Shown piece after piece: positions 1 to 8,726 of a stretch of DNA of 64,000 bases. A program made the translations under genes and the position numbers. Position 1 is the stretch's first letter; each line of letters begins with the position of its first letter. The stretch is taken from NCBI GenBank assembly GCA_031261345.1, contig JAISKC010000052.1:1-64000 (forward strand), in the 5' to 3' direction. A model generated the notes under the pieces. It had not been told where the DNA came from. It worked only from the letters and a program-made list of their open reading frames with translations, and searched no databases. Source of the stretch: Eubacteriales Family XIII. Incertae Sedis bacterium. Its GTDB lineage: Bacteria > Bacillota > Clostridia > Peptostreptococcales > Anaerovoracaceae.

Positions 1-80
1 CATAATTTGTTAGAAGTTTGGGATATGACAATATGGCAATGAGTCAAAATGGCAATATGGTTATTGCTACTCTAGAGAGA

Positions 81-110
81 AAAAAGGACGCACAGCGTGC
101 GACTTTTTTT
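81..110. terminator. Bidirectional hairpin terminator
   Basis: A stem formed by GTCGCAC/GTGCGTC-like arms is flanked by an A-run on the left and a T-run on the right, so it can end transcription from either side. It lies just downstream of the DUF975 gene on the minus strand. The remaining bases 1-194 show no convincing gene. Confidence 0.6.
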
Positions 111-194
111 GACAGTCTGCGTGATACTACCAGTATCACTACTTTTTTTACCTGTGACTTGGAACAAAATTCAGCACAAAATCAATGATAACAA

Positions 195-1001
195 CTAGTC
201 AGTGTTCCCAACCTTCTGATAAAAATCTGCTGCCGCTACTCCTCGATAGTTTAGAACAAACGAAAACAGCACTGCTACCAGCACGTAAATGAACATATAC
301 AGCGCAAAGAGAGCGTTGCCGCCGCTTTCGAGCGCAGACGGTGAAAAAAATGAAAGAATCGTTACGATGATGACGACCGGAGGAATACACCAAGGTATAA
401 ATGACAGGTCTAGCACAAACCTCTTCATCTTGTTTCCCCGCATCAAATCTCCGCTCATCCTTATCGCCTGAAGCGTCCCAATCTGCGGATTGTCAATCAC
501 GATGTAATACACAAGACTGTATCTATAGTAGGCAATCACGCCCGGAACGACAAATAAAAGCGTCCACAGAAATATCATTATCCTTGTGAGAACATAGATA
601 GCCACAGCTTTGGGAAGCTGAGCGAAACCATCAAACAGAGACAATGACGTAGCTTCCTGCCTTCTGATGACGGCGAGGTGAACAATCGTAAGTCCAAGCG
701 CAAAAGTTCCGGTCACCAAGATGCCATAGAGGGCTGAGAAATTGCTCGTTGCCTGAAGTGCATCTGCATTCTCCGCATACCATTTCTGAACGTCCATCGT
801 CGTCGAAATACCTTGCATAACCTCGGCCAGTTTGTTGAAAGTGCCATTGAGTCCCTCGATCACCGCCGTCGGAATAGTAAGACAGGAAATGTATATGAGT
901 CCCACCAAATAGAGCATGGACACCCTGCCACGCATTGCGTCCGCTGCTCTTCGTCTAAAATTGCCAACCGGTTCAGTGACTAAAATCGGGTTCAAATTCA
1001 T
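195..1001 (-). CDS. DUF975 family integral membrane protein
   Basis: The 268-residue protein has about six hydrophobic segments and looks like the DUF975 family of polytopic membrane proteins of unknown function. Features typical of the family are the short basic N-terminus (NFRRRAADAM), a long hydrophobic core with the segment VVPGVIAYYRYS, and IRMSGDLMRGNKMKRF, which resembles the amphipathic linker conserved in the family. It starts 8 bp after the recA stop codon, so it is probably cotranscribed with recA. Function is unknown; the family is common in Clostridia. Confidence 0.75.
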   Translation of the reverse strand: MNLNPILVTEPVGNFRRRAADAMRGRVSMLYLVGLIYISCLTIPTAVIEGLNGTFNKLAEVMQGISTTMDVQKWYAENADALQATSNFSALYGILVTGTFALGLTIVHLAVIRRQEATSLSLFDGFAQLPKAVAIYVLTRIMIFLWTLLFVVPGVIAYYRYSLVYYIVIDNPQIGTLQAIRMSGDLMRGNKMKRFVLDLSFIPWCIPPVVIIVTILSFFSPSALESGGNALFALYMFIYVLVAVLFSFVLNYRGVAAADFYQKVGNTD

Positions 1002-1008
1002 TAATTAC

Positions 1009-2091
1009 CTAATCCTCTACAACTACTCCGTCCTCATCCACTCTGATAGGAGCAGAAAGTTCTTCTTCCGGAACATCGACATCTTCGTTTGTACTCTTCT
1101 TCAACTTGGCCGTAACAAGCCCCTCTATTCGTTCAACCATCTCAGGTCTTTCCTTCAAGAAAATTTTAACGTTTTCTCTTCCTTGTCCTATTCTATCGCC
1201 TTCAAAACTATACCACGATCCGGCCTTGTCGATGATACCTTCTTTTGCCGCAGTATCAACGATGTCTCCGAGCTTTGAAATGCCTTCACCGTACATTATA
1301 TCAAATTCTGCCATCTTAAAGGGCGGTGCGACCTTGTTCTTTACAATTTTTGCTCTCGTTCTGTTGCCGAGCATCTGGTCGCCGACCTTGATGGTCTCTA
1401 TCTTTCTGACATCTATACGCATTGAAGAGTAGAATTTCAGAGCCCTTCCGCCCGTGGTGACTTCGGGATTTCCATAAACAACACCGACTTTTTCTCTCAG
1501 CTGATTGATGAAAATCGCACAGGTATTCGACTTGCTGATAGCGCCCGCCAATTTTCTGAGTGCCTGAGACATGAGTCTGGCGTGAAGTCCCATATGAGAA
1601 TCGCCCATATCACCTTGGATCTCAGCCTTAGGCACAAGTGCCGCAACCGAGTCAACTACGACTACATCTATCGCGCCACTCCTCACGAGCATTTCGCAAA
1701 TCTCGAGTGCCTGCTCGCCCGTATCCGGCTGAGAAACGAGTAATTCGTCAACATCTACACCGAGGTTTTTTGCATAGACGGGATCGAGTGCGTGCTCTGC
1801 ATCGATGAATGCCGCACGTCCGCCCGCTTTCTGTGCCTCCGCAATGATGTGAAGCGTGAGGGTGGTCTTGCCCGATGACTCCGGTCCGAATATCTCAACT
1901 ATTCGCCCTCTCGGCACACCGCCTATACCCGTAGCCAAATCGAGGCTTATTGAACTCGTCGATATTGCCAAGATATTGGCAATCGCGCCTTCGTCCCCCA
2001 GCCTCATCACAGCGCCCTTGCCGAACGCCTTGTATATCTGCTTCAGTGCCTCGTCTAATGCTTCTTCTCTACCATCTTTGATCTCTGCCAT
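1009..2091 (-). CDS. recA: Recombinase RecA
   Basis: This 360-residue protein is full-length RecA, the ATP-dependent strand-exchange protein of homologous recombination and the co-protease that triggers LexA autocleavage. The Walker A motif GPESSGKTT lies near residues 69-77, Walker B-type [10 protein letters not shown] near 140-149, and the L2-loop region [21 protein letters not shown] is intact. The C-terminal tail is acidic ([14 protein letters not shown]), as in other RecA proteins. A GAAC-N4-GTTT site and a -35/-10 promoter sit upstream, which fits SOS control. It lies downstream of the ftsK-rimO-pgsA-cinA run but has its own promoter and is separated from cinA by a toxin-antitoxin-like locus. 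Confidence 0.98.
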   Translation of the reverse strand: MAEIKDGREEALDEALKQIYKAFGKGAVMRLGDEGAIANILAISTSSISLDLATGIGGVPRGRIVEIFGPESSGKTTLTLHIIAEAQKAGGRAAFIDAEHALDPVYAKNLGVDVDELLVSQPDTGEQALEICEMLVRSGAIDVVVVDSVAALVPKAEIQGDMGDSHMGLHARLMSQALRKLAGAISKSNTCAIFINQLREKVGVVYGNPEVTTGGRALKFYSSMRIDVRKIETIKVGDQMLGNRTRAKIVKNKVAPPFKMAEFDIMYGEGISKLGDIVDTAAKEGIIDKAGSWYSFEGDRIGQGRENVKIFLKERPEMVERIEGLVTAKLKKSTNEDVDVPEEELSAPIRVDEDGVVVED

Positions 2092-2119
2092 AACAATATT
2101 CTCCTTAATGCCCTTGCAT

Positions 2120-2131
2120 AAACATATGTTC
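2120..2131 (-). promoter_or_regulatory. LexA/DinR box candidate upstream of recA
   Basis: On the minus strand the sequence reads GAACATATGTTT, matching the Gram-positive LexA consensus GAAC-N4-GTTY. It lies about 30 bp before the recA start codon and downstream of the predicted -10. A roadblock or overlapping-operator mode is inferred. Confidence 0.6.
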
Positions 2132-2175
2132 TATAAGTATTATTACTTATCTGCTCAATCCTGTCAAGCATTATT

Positions 2176-2204
2176 ATAGTACCAATAATTTACATACATG
2201 TCAA
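2176..2204 (-). promoter_or_regulatory. recA promoter
   Basis: Minus-strand -35 TTGACA (2199-2204) and -10 TACTAT (2176-2181) are separated by 17 bp. An alternative -10 TATAAT at 2173-2178 would need a 20-bp spacer. Confidence 0.6.
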
Positions 2205-2246
2205 CATATTTCTATGTAATTTATATCATTTATTTACATTTTTTGG

Positions 2247-2275
2247 TTGACAAGTAAAATATTAGCCAGTATACT
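2247..2275 (+). promoter_or_regulatory. Promoter of RNA I (toxin mRNA) of a par/Fst-like locus
   Basis: Near-consensus TTGACA (2247-2252), 17-bp spacer, TATACT (2270-2275). It drives rightward transcription into a leader with a good Shine-Dalgarno (GGGGGAG) before ATG 2331. Confidence 0.65.
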
Positions 2276-2330
2276 CTAGTTGAGGGGTTGCCTGTGCGGA
2301 TACTTCCCGAAACGGAAAGGGGGAGCGCAT

Positions 2331-2499
2331 ATGGTGACAGTTGAAATGCGGTAGATTTCATTGCGGCTGAAGCCGCGAAATCCTCGCTGTCAGACCTACC
2401 ATCAATTTGCCAAAGCAAATTGGGTTAGGTCAAGCAACAATTGATGTTATTGCTCTTGTAGTCCTAGTGTTGTTTCTTTTTAGTAACAAAAAGAAGTAA
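2331..2499 (+). pseudogene. Disrupted holin-like/Fst-type toxin peptide gene
   Basis: An ATG at 2331 preceded by GGGGGAG opens a frame reading MVTVEM and then stops. An in-register hydrophobic peptide, ATIDVIALVVLVLFLFSNKKK in two pieces around 2434-2496, ends at TAA 2497. Joining codon 2346-2348 directly to 2434 gives a 27-residue single-span peptide with a lysine tail. That is the layout of the small holin-like/Fst toxins of Bacillota. The 85 bases between (2349-2433) are two hairpins, one like the GTCAT...ATCC palindromic elements found elsewhere in the window. Since 85 is not a multiple of three, the toxin frame is broken. A weak TTG start at 2407 could still give a 30-residue hydrophobic peptide, but I see no ribosome binding site for it. 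Confidence 0.5.
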
Positions 2500-2521
2500 T
2501 ACCGCTTAATGGAAAGCGGTA
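2500..2521. terminator. Shared hairpin between convergent RNAs
   Basis: TACCGCTT (2500-2507) pairs with AAGCGGTA (2514-2521) around a 6-base loop, directly after the toxin stop codon. On the minus strand it is followed by a U-rich stretch. In par-type loci a bidirectional terminator occupies this position. Confidence 0.55.
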
Positions 2522-2582
2522 CACTCATAAACTAGTATTTAGTTTTGGGAGTATCTGCCGCCCAAAGCAACTCCTCATCTAG

Positions 2583-2611
2583 AGTATATGGCCAATACCC
2601 ACGCACGTCAA
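2583..2611 (-). promoter_or_regulatory. Promoter of RNA II (antisense antitoxin RNA)
   Basis: Minus-strand TTGACG (2606-2611), 17-bp spacer, TATACT (2583-2588). The region from the -10 into the start of this RNA is a near-copy, in inverted orientation, of that at 2264-2290. The two convergent RNAs therefore begin with similar sequence, as in par loci. Confidence 0.55.
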
Positions 2612-2626
2612 CTTATTTTTTGACAC

Positions 2627-3907
2627 TTATTTTTCAGAAATAGCAATCAGTAGTTGGTTGAACATCTCGAGTACGGCGATGCTCCTGATGTAGCTGCGGC
2701 TTCTCTGAATGATTGTCTTCTTTATAGATTCGGTCAAAATGGTCTTTGAAGCCTCGTCATTTCGGCTTACGGAGATGTAACACAACCCCACAGGCTTCTC
2801 CTCGGTTCCGCCTTCCGGCCCCGCAATCCCCGTTACTGCAATCGCGATATCGGCAGCCGAATTTTGAAGTGCCCCCTCGGACATCAGCTCCGCCGTCTCC
2901 CTGCTCACAGCACCGAATTCCTCAATCACAGCCTCGGGCACGCCCAAAAGCTCAGTCTTCGCCTCATTACTGTATGTTACAAAACCGCGGTCGAACACGG
3001 CCGATGCTCCGGAGATATCCGTCACATTTTTGGCGAACAGTCCGCCCGTGCAGGACTCCGCCGCCGCGAGAACAAGCCCCTTTTCCCGAAGCTTCCTGAC
3101 GACGACCTCGGAGAGTTCCTCCCCCTCGGAGCTGTAAAGATATTTTCCGGCAATCGCCTTCACCTTCAAAACGGCCTCAAGAACAGCCGCCTCAGCCTCT
3201 GCCTCGGTCCCTCTCATGGACGCTATCCTGACGATACACTCGCCATCCTTCGCATAAGTGGCGATTGTGGGATCCGTCTGCCCGTCGATAAGGGGCAGTA
3301 ATAAGGTCTCAAGAGCCGACTCACCGACGCCGTAGAACCTGAGATTTTTCTGGTATAAAGCCGCATCCGACAATCCTGCAAGATACGGAATGACATCCTT
3401 TTTCAGCATGGCCCTCATCTCGCGTGGTGGTCCGGGTAGAGCTATTGCAACTTTTCCGCGGAAATCAGAACCCGTAGATCCCCTGAGTGCAAAGCCGGGT
3501 GCCGTCCCCTCGTCGTTTTGAAATACGGTCGAGCCCACAGGCAAGTAAGCCTGCTTTTTGTTGTTTTCCGTGAAATTCTTGCGCCCGAGCCTCTGAAACA
3601 TCTCCGTCATGCGCGTCAAAGCTTCCTCGTTGAACTCCGTGCCGACGCCCATCACCTCGGCGATCAATTCCTTAGTAATGTCGTCTTGCGTTGGCCCGAG
3701 CCCACCTGTGGTGATTACTATGTCCGATTCCTTCAGCGAAAGTTCGAGCACCTCTCTCATGCGACCAGGATTGTCTCCGACCGTGTGGTGATAGAGCACC
3801 CCGATACCGAGCGCCTGAAGCTCAAGCGAAACCTCCGCCGCATTCGTGTTCACCGTCTGCCCAAAGAGCAATTCCGTCCCGATAGACAATATAGTAGCTG
3901 TTATCAT
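2627..3907 (-). CDS. cinA: CinA family protein (competence/damage-inducible; NMN amidohydrolase fusion)
   Basis: The protein has the two-domain CinA architecture. The N-terminal MoaB/MogA-like domain (about residues 1-170) contains TGGLGPTQDDITKE and ALPGPPREM. The C-terminal CinA/PncC nicotinamide-nucleotide amidase domain (about 265-425) contains AAAESCTGG and VTGIAGPEGGTEEKPVG. PncC recycles NMN formed by NAD-dependent ligase, and CinA is often cotranscribed with recA in Gram-positives. I start it at the ATG at 3907 (MITATILSIGTELL), preceded by GGGAGG 5 bases away, not at the upstream ATG, which adds a non-homologous DGRNDREDF leader. It is 36 bp downstream of pgsA and likely in the ftsK-rimO-pgsA operon. 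Half of a GTCATTGCG palindromic element lies just before its Shine-Dalgarno. Confidence 0.93.
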   Translation of the reverse strand: MITATILSIGTELLFGQTVNTNAAEVSLELQALGIGVLYHHTVGDNPGRMREVLELSLKESDIVITTGGLGPTQDDITKELIAEVMGVGTEFNEEALTRMTEMFQRLGRKNFTENNKKQAYLPVGSTVFQNDEGTAPGFALRGSTGSDFRGKVAIALPGPPREMRAMLKKDVIPYLAGLSDAALYQKNLRFYGVGESALETLLLPLIDGQTDPTIATYAKDGECIVRIASMRGTEAEAEAAVLEAVLKVKAIAGKYLYSSEGEELSEVVVRKLREKGLVLAAAESCTGGLFAKNVTDISGASAVFDRGFVTYSNEAKTELLGVPEAVIEEFGAVSRETAELMSEGALQNSAADIAIAVTGIAGPEGGTEEKPVGLCYISVSRNDEASKTILTESIKKTIIQRSRSYIRSIAVLEMFNQLLIAISEK

Positions 3908-3943
3908 AAAATCCTCCCTGTCATTGCGCCCATCCACCCCTTA

Positions 3944-4474
3944 CTATTTCATAGTCAAAAGATGGCGTCCCTTCACAATATACTCAACCCCTGAGTAAAT
4001 CGTCAGCACTATAGCTATCCAAAGGCAAGCCTGATCGATCGGCAGATTCAAATACGAAAATGGCCAATTGTGCAGCAGCAGTAATGCTATCGCCACCATC
4101 TGAAATACCGTTTTCAGCTTGCCGCTCATGCCTGCGGCGATGACCTGCCCCTCGGAGGCCGCAACCGACCGGAGTCCCGTTATAGCAAATTCCCTCGCGA
4201 GAATTACTATTACCATCCATGCGGCTACCTGCCCGCTATCGACTAGGCAGATGAAGGCCGAAACCGTCAAGACCTTGTCGGCCAAGGGGTCCATGAGCTT
4301 CCCGAAATTCGTTATCTGATTTCTTGCCCGCGCGATTTTTCCATCTGCGGCGTCCGTGATAGCCGCCAAGATGAAGACCACCGCGGCGGCAATCGGCATG
4401 TCCTGATAGAACAGCACGATGAAAACCGGCACCATAGCCATTCGAAGCAGCGTCAAAGCATTGGGTAAATTCAT
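3944..4474 (-). CDS. pgsA: CDP-diacylglycerol-glycerol-3-phosphate 3-phosphatidyltransferase
   Basis: This 176-residue membrane enzyme makes phosphatidylglycerol phosphate, the first committed step to phosphatidylglycerol and cardiolipin. The CDP-alcohol phosphatidyltransferase signature D-G-x2-A-R-x8-G-x3-D-x3-D is visible as DAADGKIARARNQITNFGK followed by LMDPLADK (residues about 41-68). Several membrane segments follow. Its ATG overlaps the rimO stop (4-bp ATGA overlap), showing translational coupling. The rimO-pgsA-cinA-recA order is common in Bacillota. Confidence 0.95.
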   Translation of the reverse strand: MNLPNALTLLRMAMVPVFIVLFYQDMPIAAAVVFILAAITDAADGKIARARNQITNFGKLMDPLADKVLTVSAFICLVDSGQVAAWMVIVILAREFAITGLRSVAASEGQVIAAGMSGKLKTVFQMVAIALLLLHNWPFSYLNLPIDQACLWIAIVLTIYSGVEYIVKGRHLLTMK

Positions 4475-5931
4475 ATCAATTCTCCTACTAAATCATAATC
4501 CATGGCGTCTGTGATTTTGACCTTCAAAATCTCGCCAATAAGTTCCGGATTCAAAGCCCCTACGGCTGTAATGATGACCGCATTGTCGATCTCCGGTGCA
4601 TCCTTCCTCGTCCGCCCCAGATAATACTCGTCCTCAATATCATCAATTATAACATCGAGAACCTTTCCTATCTCTTCCTCGTTTTTCTCAAGCGAAATAT
4701 CAATCTGAAGCCGCATCAGTTCATCACGCCTTTGGATAGCCACCTCTTCCGGCACCTGATCGGGCATATCAAAAGCGACAGTTCCCTCCTCACGCGAATA
4801 GGCAAACACCCCGAGCCTATCGAGCCTTGTCTCCTGCACAAATTCCCTGAGCTGCGAAAATTCCTCGTCGGTCTCGCCCGGAAATCCCGTGATGATGGTG
4901 GTCCTGATGGAAATATCGGGCATGGCCGCTCTGAGCTTCGCAATCGTGCTCTGTATCGAGGCCTTGGTGGAGTGCCTGTTCATACGCGAAAGCACGCTGT
5001 CCGCCACATGCTGAATGGGAATGTCTATGTAATTGCAAATCTTTTCTTCCTGTGCCATCACCCTGATGAGCTCGTCCGTAATCCTCTCCTCATAGCAGTA
5101 AAGAAGCCTGATCCACCGTATTTCCTCAAGCCCCTCCTCGTGGCAAAGCCTACGGAGAAGCTCCGGCAAATCCGACACCGGCTCTGTCATTCCGGTCGTC
5201 CTACTTGTCATTCCGGCCCCCGAGCCGGAATCCCCCCTACGAAGATCAGTCCCATAATAAGTTACATCCTGCGCAATCAGCACAAGCTCCTTCGCCCCCT
5301 CGGTCGCCAGCTTCCTAGCCTCCTCAATGAGCGTATCCATGGGAACGCTCCTATAAGGCCCGCGTATCTTCGGAATAATGCAATAGGTACAAGCATTGCT
5401 ACACCCTTCGCCAACTTTCAAATATGACGAGTAACGAGGGTCAAGCGCAAGCCTATCCCCAGTAAGTATCCCCACATCCTGAGAAGCAAAAACTCTCGCG
5501 GAATCCAGCCCTATGGATCCAGGGTCGCTGCCCGGGATGACACTGTCCTGCTCTGTCATTCCGACCCCGCGAGCTTTTACCGCCCCTTCCAACTCAGCCA
5601 ACAAATCGGGAAGCCTCTCATAGTCATTCACCCCCAAAAAAGCATCGACCTCCGGAAGCTCCTCCGCCATCTCGTCTGCATAACGCTGAGTCAAACAACC
5701 GGTTACAACAACCTTCCTATGGTCAGCCTTATAGTCCAGCATTTCAAAGATAGCCTCGATGGACTCCTTCTTTGCATCTTCAATGAACCCACAGGTATTC
5801 ACTATGATAAAATCCGCCTCATCAGGCGTCCTCGCGAGTCCGTGTCCCGCACGAGACAGCAGCCCTGCCATGCGCTCGGAATCCTCCCGATTTTTCGGGC
5901 AACCGATAGTTTCAAAATAAATCAGACTCAT
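4471..5931 (-). CDS. rimO: Ribosomal protein uS12 methylthiotransferase RimO
   Basis: RimO is a radical-SAM enzyme that adds a methylthio group to an aspartate of ribosomal protein S12. The N-terminal UPF0004 domain carries cluster cysteines in TIGCPKNREDSE, VNTCGFI and GCLTQRY. The radical-SAM motif is GCSNACTYCIIPKIRG, and a TRAM domain ends the protein. The ATG at 5931 overlaps the ftsK stop by one base and has GAGG upstream. At about 486 residues it is longer than the usual ~440. The excess is two in-frame palindromic inserts: one between the UPF0004 and SAM domains (VGMTEQDSVIPGSDPGSIG) and one within the SAM domain (GDSGSGAGMTSRTTGMTE). Both appear to be tolerated, since all catalytic motifs are intact. 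Confidence 0.95.
   Translation of the reverse strand: MSLIYFETIGCPKNREDSERMAGLLSRAGHGLARTPDEADFIIVNTCGFIEDAKKESIEAIFEMLDYKADHRKVVVTGCLTQRYADEMAEELPEVDAFLGVNDYERLPDLLAELEGAVKARGVGMTEQDSVIPGSDPGSIGLDSARVFASQDVGILTGDRLALDPRYSSYLKVGEGCSNACTYCIIPKIRGPYRSVPMDTLIEEARKLATEGAKELVLIAQDVTYYGTDLRRGDSGSGAGMTSRTTGMTEPVSDLPELLRRLCHEEGLEEIRWIRLLYCYEERITDELIRVMAQEEKICNYIDIPIQHVADSVLSRMNRHSTKASIQSTIAKLRAAMPDISIRTTIITGFPGETDEEFSQLREFVQETRLDRLGVFAYSREEGTVAFDMPDQVPEEVAIQRRDELMRLQIDISLEKNEEEIGKVLDVIIDDIEDEYYLGRTRKDAPEIDNAVIITAVGALNPELIGEILKVKITDAMDYDLVGELI
5186..5233. repeat. Palindromic element family A, in frame inside rimO
   Basis: A full copy GTCATTCCGG...CCGGAATCC occupies 5207-5233, preceded at 5186-5195 by a second half-copy. 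Read on the coding strand it encodes GDSGSGAGMT plus a degenerate repeat of TGMT. It lies within the radical-SAM domain at a surface loop position by inference. Confidence 0.8.
5499..5575. repeat. Nested palindromic elements family A, in frame inside rimO
   Basis: An inner copy with CCCGG arms (about 5515-5543; GTCATCCCGGGC and CCCTGGATCC on the coding strand) lies between the two halves of an outer copy (GTCATTCCGAC near 5555 and GGAATCCAGC near 5500). This suggests one element landed inside another. It encodes about 25 extra residues in the interdomain linker. Confidence 0.7.
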
Positions 5932-8726
5932 CAAAAATCCTCATCATCCAAATCAAAGGGAACGTCATATTCCCCTCCTATGGAGGGGTGGCCGGCAAAG
6001 CCGGACGGGGTGGTCTCACCCGAATTATCGTTGTCCGAAACAACCTCAAGCCCTGAAAGCAAATCACCTTCCGGATACAAAAACGACTGTATCTGCGCCT
6101 CCGTCATTACTATCTGCCGAGGCTTGTTCGTCCCATCGCTAGGCCCGACTATCCCGAGTTCTTCCATCATATCGACGAGCCGAGCCGCCCTGTTATACCC
6201 AACCCGAAACCGCCGCTGAATCATGGACACAGACACCGTGCCCGTCTTCGAAGCCGCCGCCATCTCCACCGCGTCCATAAAGAGATCGTCCTCCTCATCG
6301 AGTGCCGGTTGGTTGAGGCTGCCCGAAACGGCCTGCACCACGTCCTGATTGTAGTCGGGGTCGGCCTGCTTCTTGACGAAGTCAGTAACCTTCCTTATTT
6401 CATCATCGGAGACAAACGAGCCCTGTATTCTCATAGGTTCTCTGGTTCCGACCGGACTGAACAGCATGTCGCCCTTTCCGAGCAATCTCTCCGCTCCGCC
6501 GTCGTCCAAGATGACCCTTGACGAAGAATTCGACGAGACCGAGAAGGCAATCCTCGACGGAATATTCGCCTTGATTACACTGGTCAGTATCGATGCAAGC
6601 GGTTGCTGCGTGGCGACGATAAGGTGCATACCCGCCGCCCTCGCCATCGCCGCGAGTCTCGAAATCGACTCCTGCACCTTCGCGGACGCGACCATCATAA
6701 GGTCTGAAAGCTCATCTATCACGATGACGATCTCCGGCATCACTTCCTCCGTAGTCCCCTCCTCGCGCATCTTGCCATTGAATCCATCGAGGTTTCTGAC
6801 ATTGTGCTCGGCGAATTTCTTGTACCTGTCGTTCATGAGGCTCACCGCGTAGCCGAGCGCCATCGCCGCCCTCTCAGGCTCCGTTACCACAGGCACCAGC
6901 AAGTGCGGAATATCGTTGTAAAGTTTCAGTTCGACCACCTTCGGGTCAACCAAAATGAGCTTCACCTGCTCCGGCGTCGCGTGATAAAGAATACTGAGTA
7001 ATATACTATTGATGCAAACGCTCTTGCCCGAGCCCGTCGTGCCAGCTATCAAAAGATGTGGCATTTCCTTGAGATCTGTTACGATGTTCTTACCGGATAT
7101 ATTCTTGCCGAGTGCGAACGAAATCATCGAAGGATTGTTCACAAATTCGGAGCTCTCAATCAATTCCCTGAGCGTAACCACGTTCATATTCGCATTGTAT
7201 GCTTCAATGCCGACTACGCCCTTTCCGGGGATTGGAACGACCCTGACGCTCTTCACCTCAAGCTTGAGTGCCAAATCCGATTCGAGAGTCTTGATCGACT
7301 GAATTTTGACGCCCAAATCAGGCTCTACTTCATATCTAGTAACGGTAGGGCCAACGATGGCGTCCGTTACCCTCGCATCGACTTTGAAGTCGCGAAGAAT
7401 CTGTTCCAATTTTGCCATTGCGGTTCTCAGGGCTGACTCGCTTGTCACCTTAGCCTTGCCCGTGTTCGCTTTGAGGAGACTTGTGGGCGGTAGCTTGTAA
7501 TTCGCATATGTACCTTCTGCCGCTTCCCCAAAGGTATTTCCGATCGGTGCGAATGTCTCGAGCTTCTCCGCGGGCTTTTTCTTTGCCGGTGCGGCCTTTT
7601 TCTTGACCGGAACTACATCGTCTTCAAGCAATTCCGCCGCGGTTACCGGTATATCTTCGAAGGTATCCCCGAGGTCTGCATCATCGGGCAAAAGTCCGAA
7701 ACCCTCCGGCCTATCCACAGCCGGCTCAAGACCAACCTCAAGATTTGAATCGGCAAATTCCGGCTCGGGAGCGGGAATATCGCCATCTACACCATCCCCG
7801 TAGATTTCATCGTTTTGAACGAGATCGAGTATCTTGTCCTGCGGCGTCTTTTCCGACGGACGCTCGTCTCTGGTTCCACCCAAAAACGACGGCAAAAATG
7901 ATAGAATGCTATTGCCCCGCGCGCTGGGGACGTAGGCGTCGGTTTTTCCAAGCAACTCCCGAGCCGTAGTCTCGTAGCTATCGGGATAATCATCAGAATC
8001 AAGTAGCTCTCCTGTCTCTCCGTCAACGTAGTCCTCTTCATATTCGTAGGCTTCCTGCTCAGCCCAAGCTGCCCGCTCCGCCGCACGCTCCTCTCGCCTC
8101 TGACGGCGCTCTTCCCTCCTAGGCTCGGTTTTATCCTTCAGAGCCCTCGCGTACCTTGACATCGGAGCTTTGAGGAACAGTATCAAAAAGATAATGATGA
8201 GTGCTCCGCTCAAAAGATAAAGACCTATCTTTCCCAAATACTTCACAGCGATTGAAGCGAGAAACATACCCGTTATTCCACCGGCATCTCCATTCTTACT
8301 CAAATCAAATATTGCCGAAACCGTGCCCGCGCCCGGCAGACTGCCGTTGGCCGCCAAATAGTGCCCCGACAGAAGCACATTGAAAAGCACGAACAGAATG
8401 AAGGTGAAGACAATCGGCCTGACACCCCTGAGCTTGTCCGCACCGATGAGCAAAAGCACCCCATAAATTACTATTATAATAGGTACGGAAAAAGCCACAT
8501 ATCCGAAAAGACCCTTCAGCCCTCCGGACAATACTGTCCCGAACTTGCCCGCCGCCGAAAAATACATCCCGAACGCGAGAAAAACGCCTAAGGCAATCAA
8601 GCAAATCGCGATTATCTCCTCACGTATCCTGTATTTGTCCGCAGTAATAGGCTTTGCATTTTTGCCGGAAGCCTTTGCGTTTACCCTTTTCGCCGCTGTG
8701 TTTTTTTTCTTACTTGTCCTCGCCAT
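5931..8726 (-). CDS. ftsK: DNA translocase FtsK/SpoIIIE
   Basis: The 931-residue protein moves chromosomal DNA through the closing division septum. Residues about 35-190 form four to five membrane spans. A long charged, Ala/Glu-rich linker runs to about residue 400. The alpha-beta motor follows with Walker A GTTGSGKSV and Walker B-type VIVIDELSDLMM. The C-terminal gamma winged helix (VSVSMIQRRFRVGYNRAARLV, PSDGTNKPRQI) should recognise FtsK-orienting sequences. After the gamma domain comes an unusual tail of about 40 residues in which a family B palindromic repeat encodes TTPSGFAGHPSIGGEYD before an acidic end. It is the first gene of the ftsK-rimO-pgsA-cinA run. Confidence 0.96.
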   Translation of the reverse strand: MARTSKKKNTAAKRVNAKASGKNAKPITADKYRIREEIIAICLIALGVFLAFGMYFSAAGKFGTVLSGGLKGLFGYVAFSVPIIIVIYGVLLLIGADKLRGVRPIVFTFILFVLFNVLLSGHYLAANGSLPGAGTVSAIFDLSKNGDAGGITGMFLASIAVKYLGKIGLYLLSGALIIIFLILFLKAPMSRYARALKDKTEPRREERRQRREERAAERAAWAEQEAYEYEEDYVDGETGELLDSDDYPDSYETTARELLGKTDAYVPSARGNSILSFLPSFLGGTRDERPSEKTPQDKILDLVQNDEIYGDGVDGDIPAPEPEFADSNLEVGLEPAVDRPEGFGLLPDDADLGDTFEDIPVTAAELLEDDVVPVKKKAAPAKKKPAEKLETFAPIGNTFGEAAEGTYANYKLPPTSLLKANTGKAKVTSESALRTAMAKLEQILRDFKVDARVTDAIVGPTVTRYEVEPDLGVKIQSIKTLESDLALKLEVKSVRVVPIPGKGVVGIEAYNANMNVVTLRELIESSEFVNNPSMISFALGKNISGKNIVTDLKEMPHLLIAGTTGSGKSVCINSILLSILYHATPEQVKLILVDPKVVELKLYNDIPHLLVPVVTEPERAAMALGYAVSLMNDRYKKFAEHNVRNLDGFNGKMREEGTTEEVMPEIVIVIDELSDLMMVASAKVQESISRLAAMARAAGMHLIVATQQPLASILTSVIKANIPSRIAFSVSSNSSSRVILDDGGAERLLGKGDMLFSPVGTREPMRIQGSFVSDDEIRKVTDFVKKQADPDYNQDVVQAVSGSLNQPALDEEDDLFMDAVEMAAASKTGTVSVSMIQRRFRVGYNRAARLVDMMEELGIVGPSDGTNKPRQIVMTEAQIQSFLYPEGDLLSGLEVVSDNDNSGETTPSGFAGHPSIGGEYDVPFDLDDEDF
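5971..6018. repeat. Palindromic element family B, in frame at the ftsK 3' end
   Basis: The sequence is a double hairpin: CCCCTCC/GGAGGGG followed by GGCCGGC/GCCGGAC and GGGGTGGTC. The same layout occurs twice inside comEC at 46772-46876. Confidence 0.8.

Noticed and set aside
1-194. Open frame across the left edge (about 3-185)
   Set aside because: It runs through a hairpin terminator and has no family resemblance; treated as non-coding.
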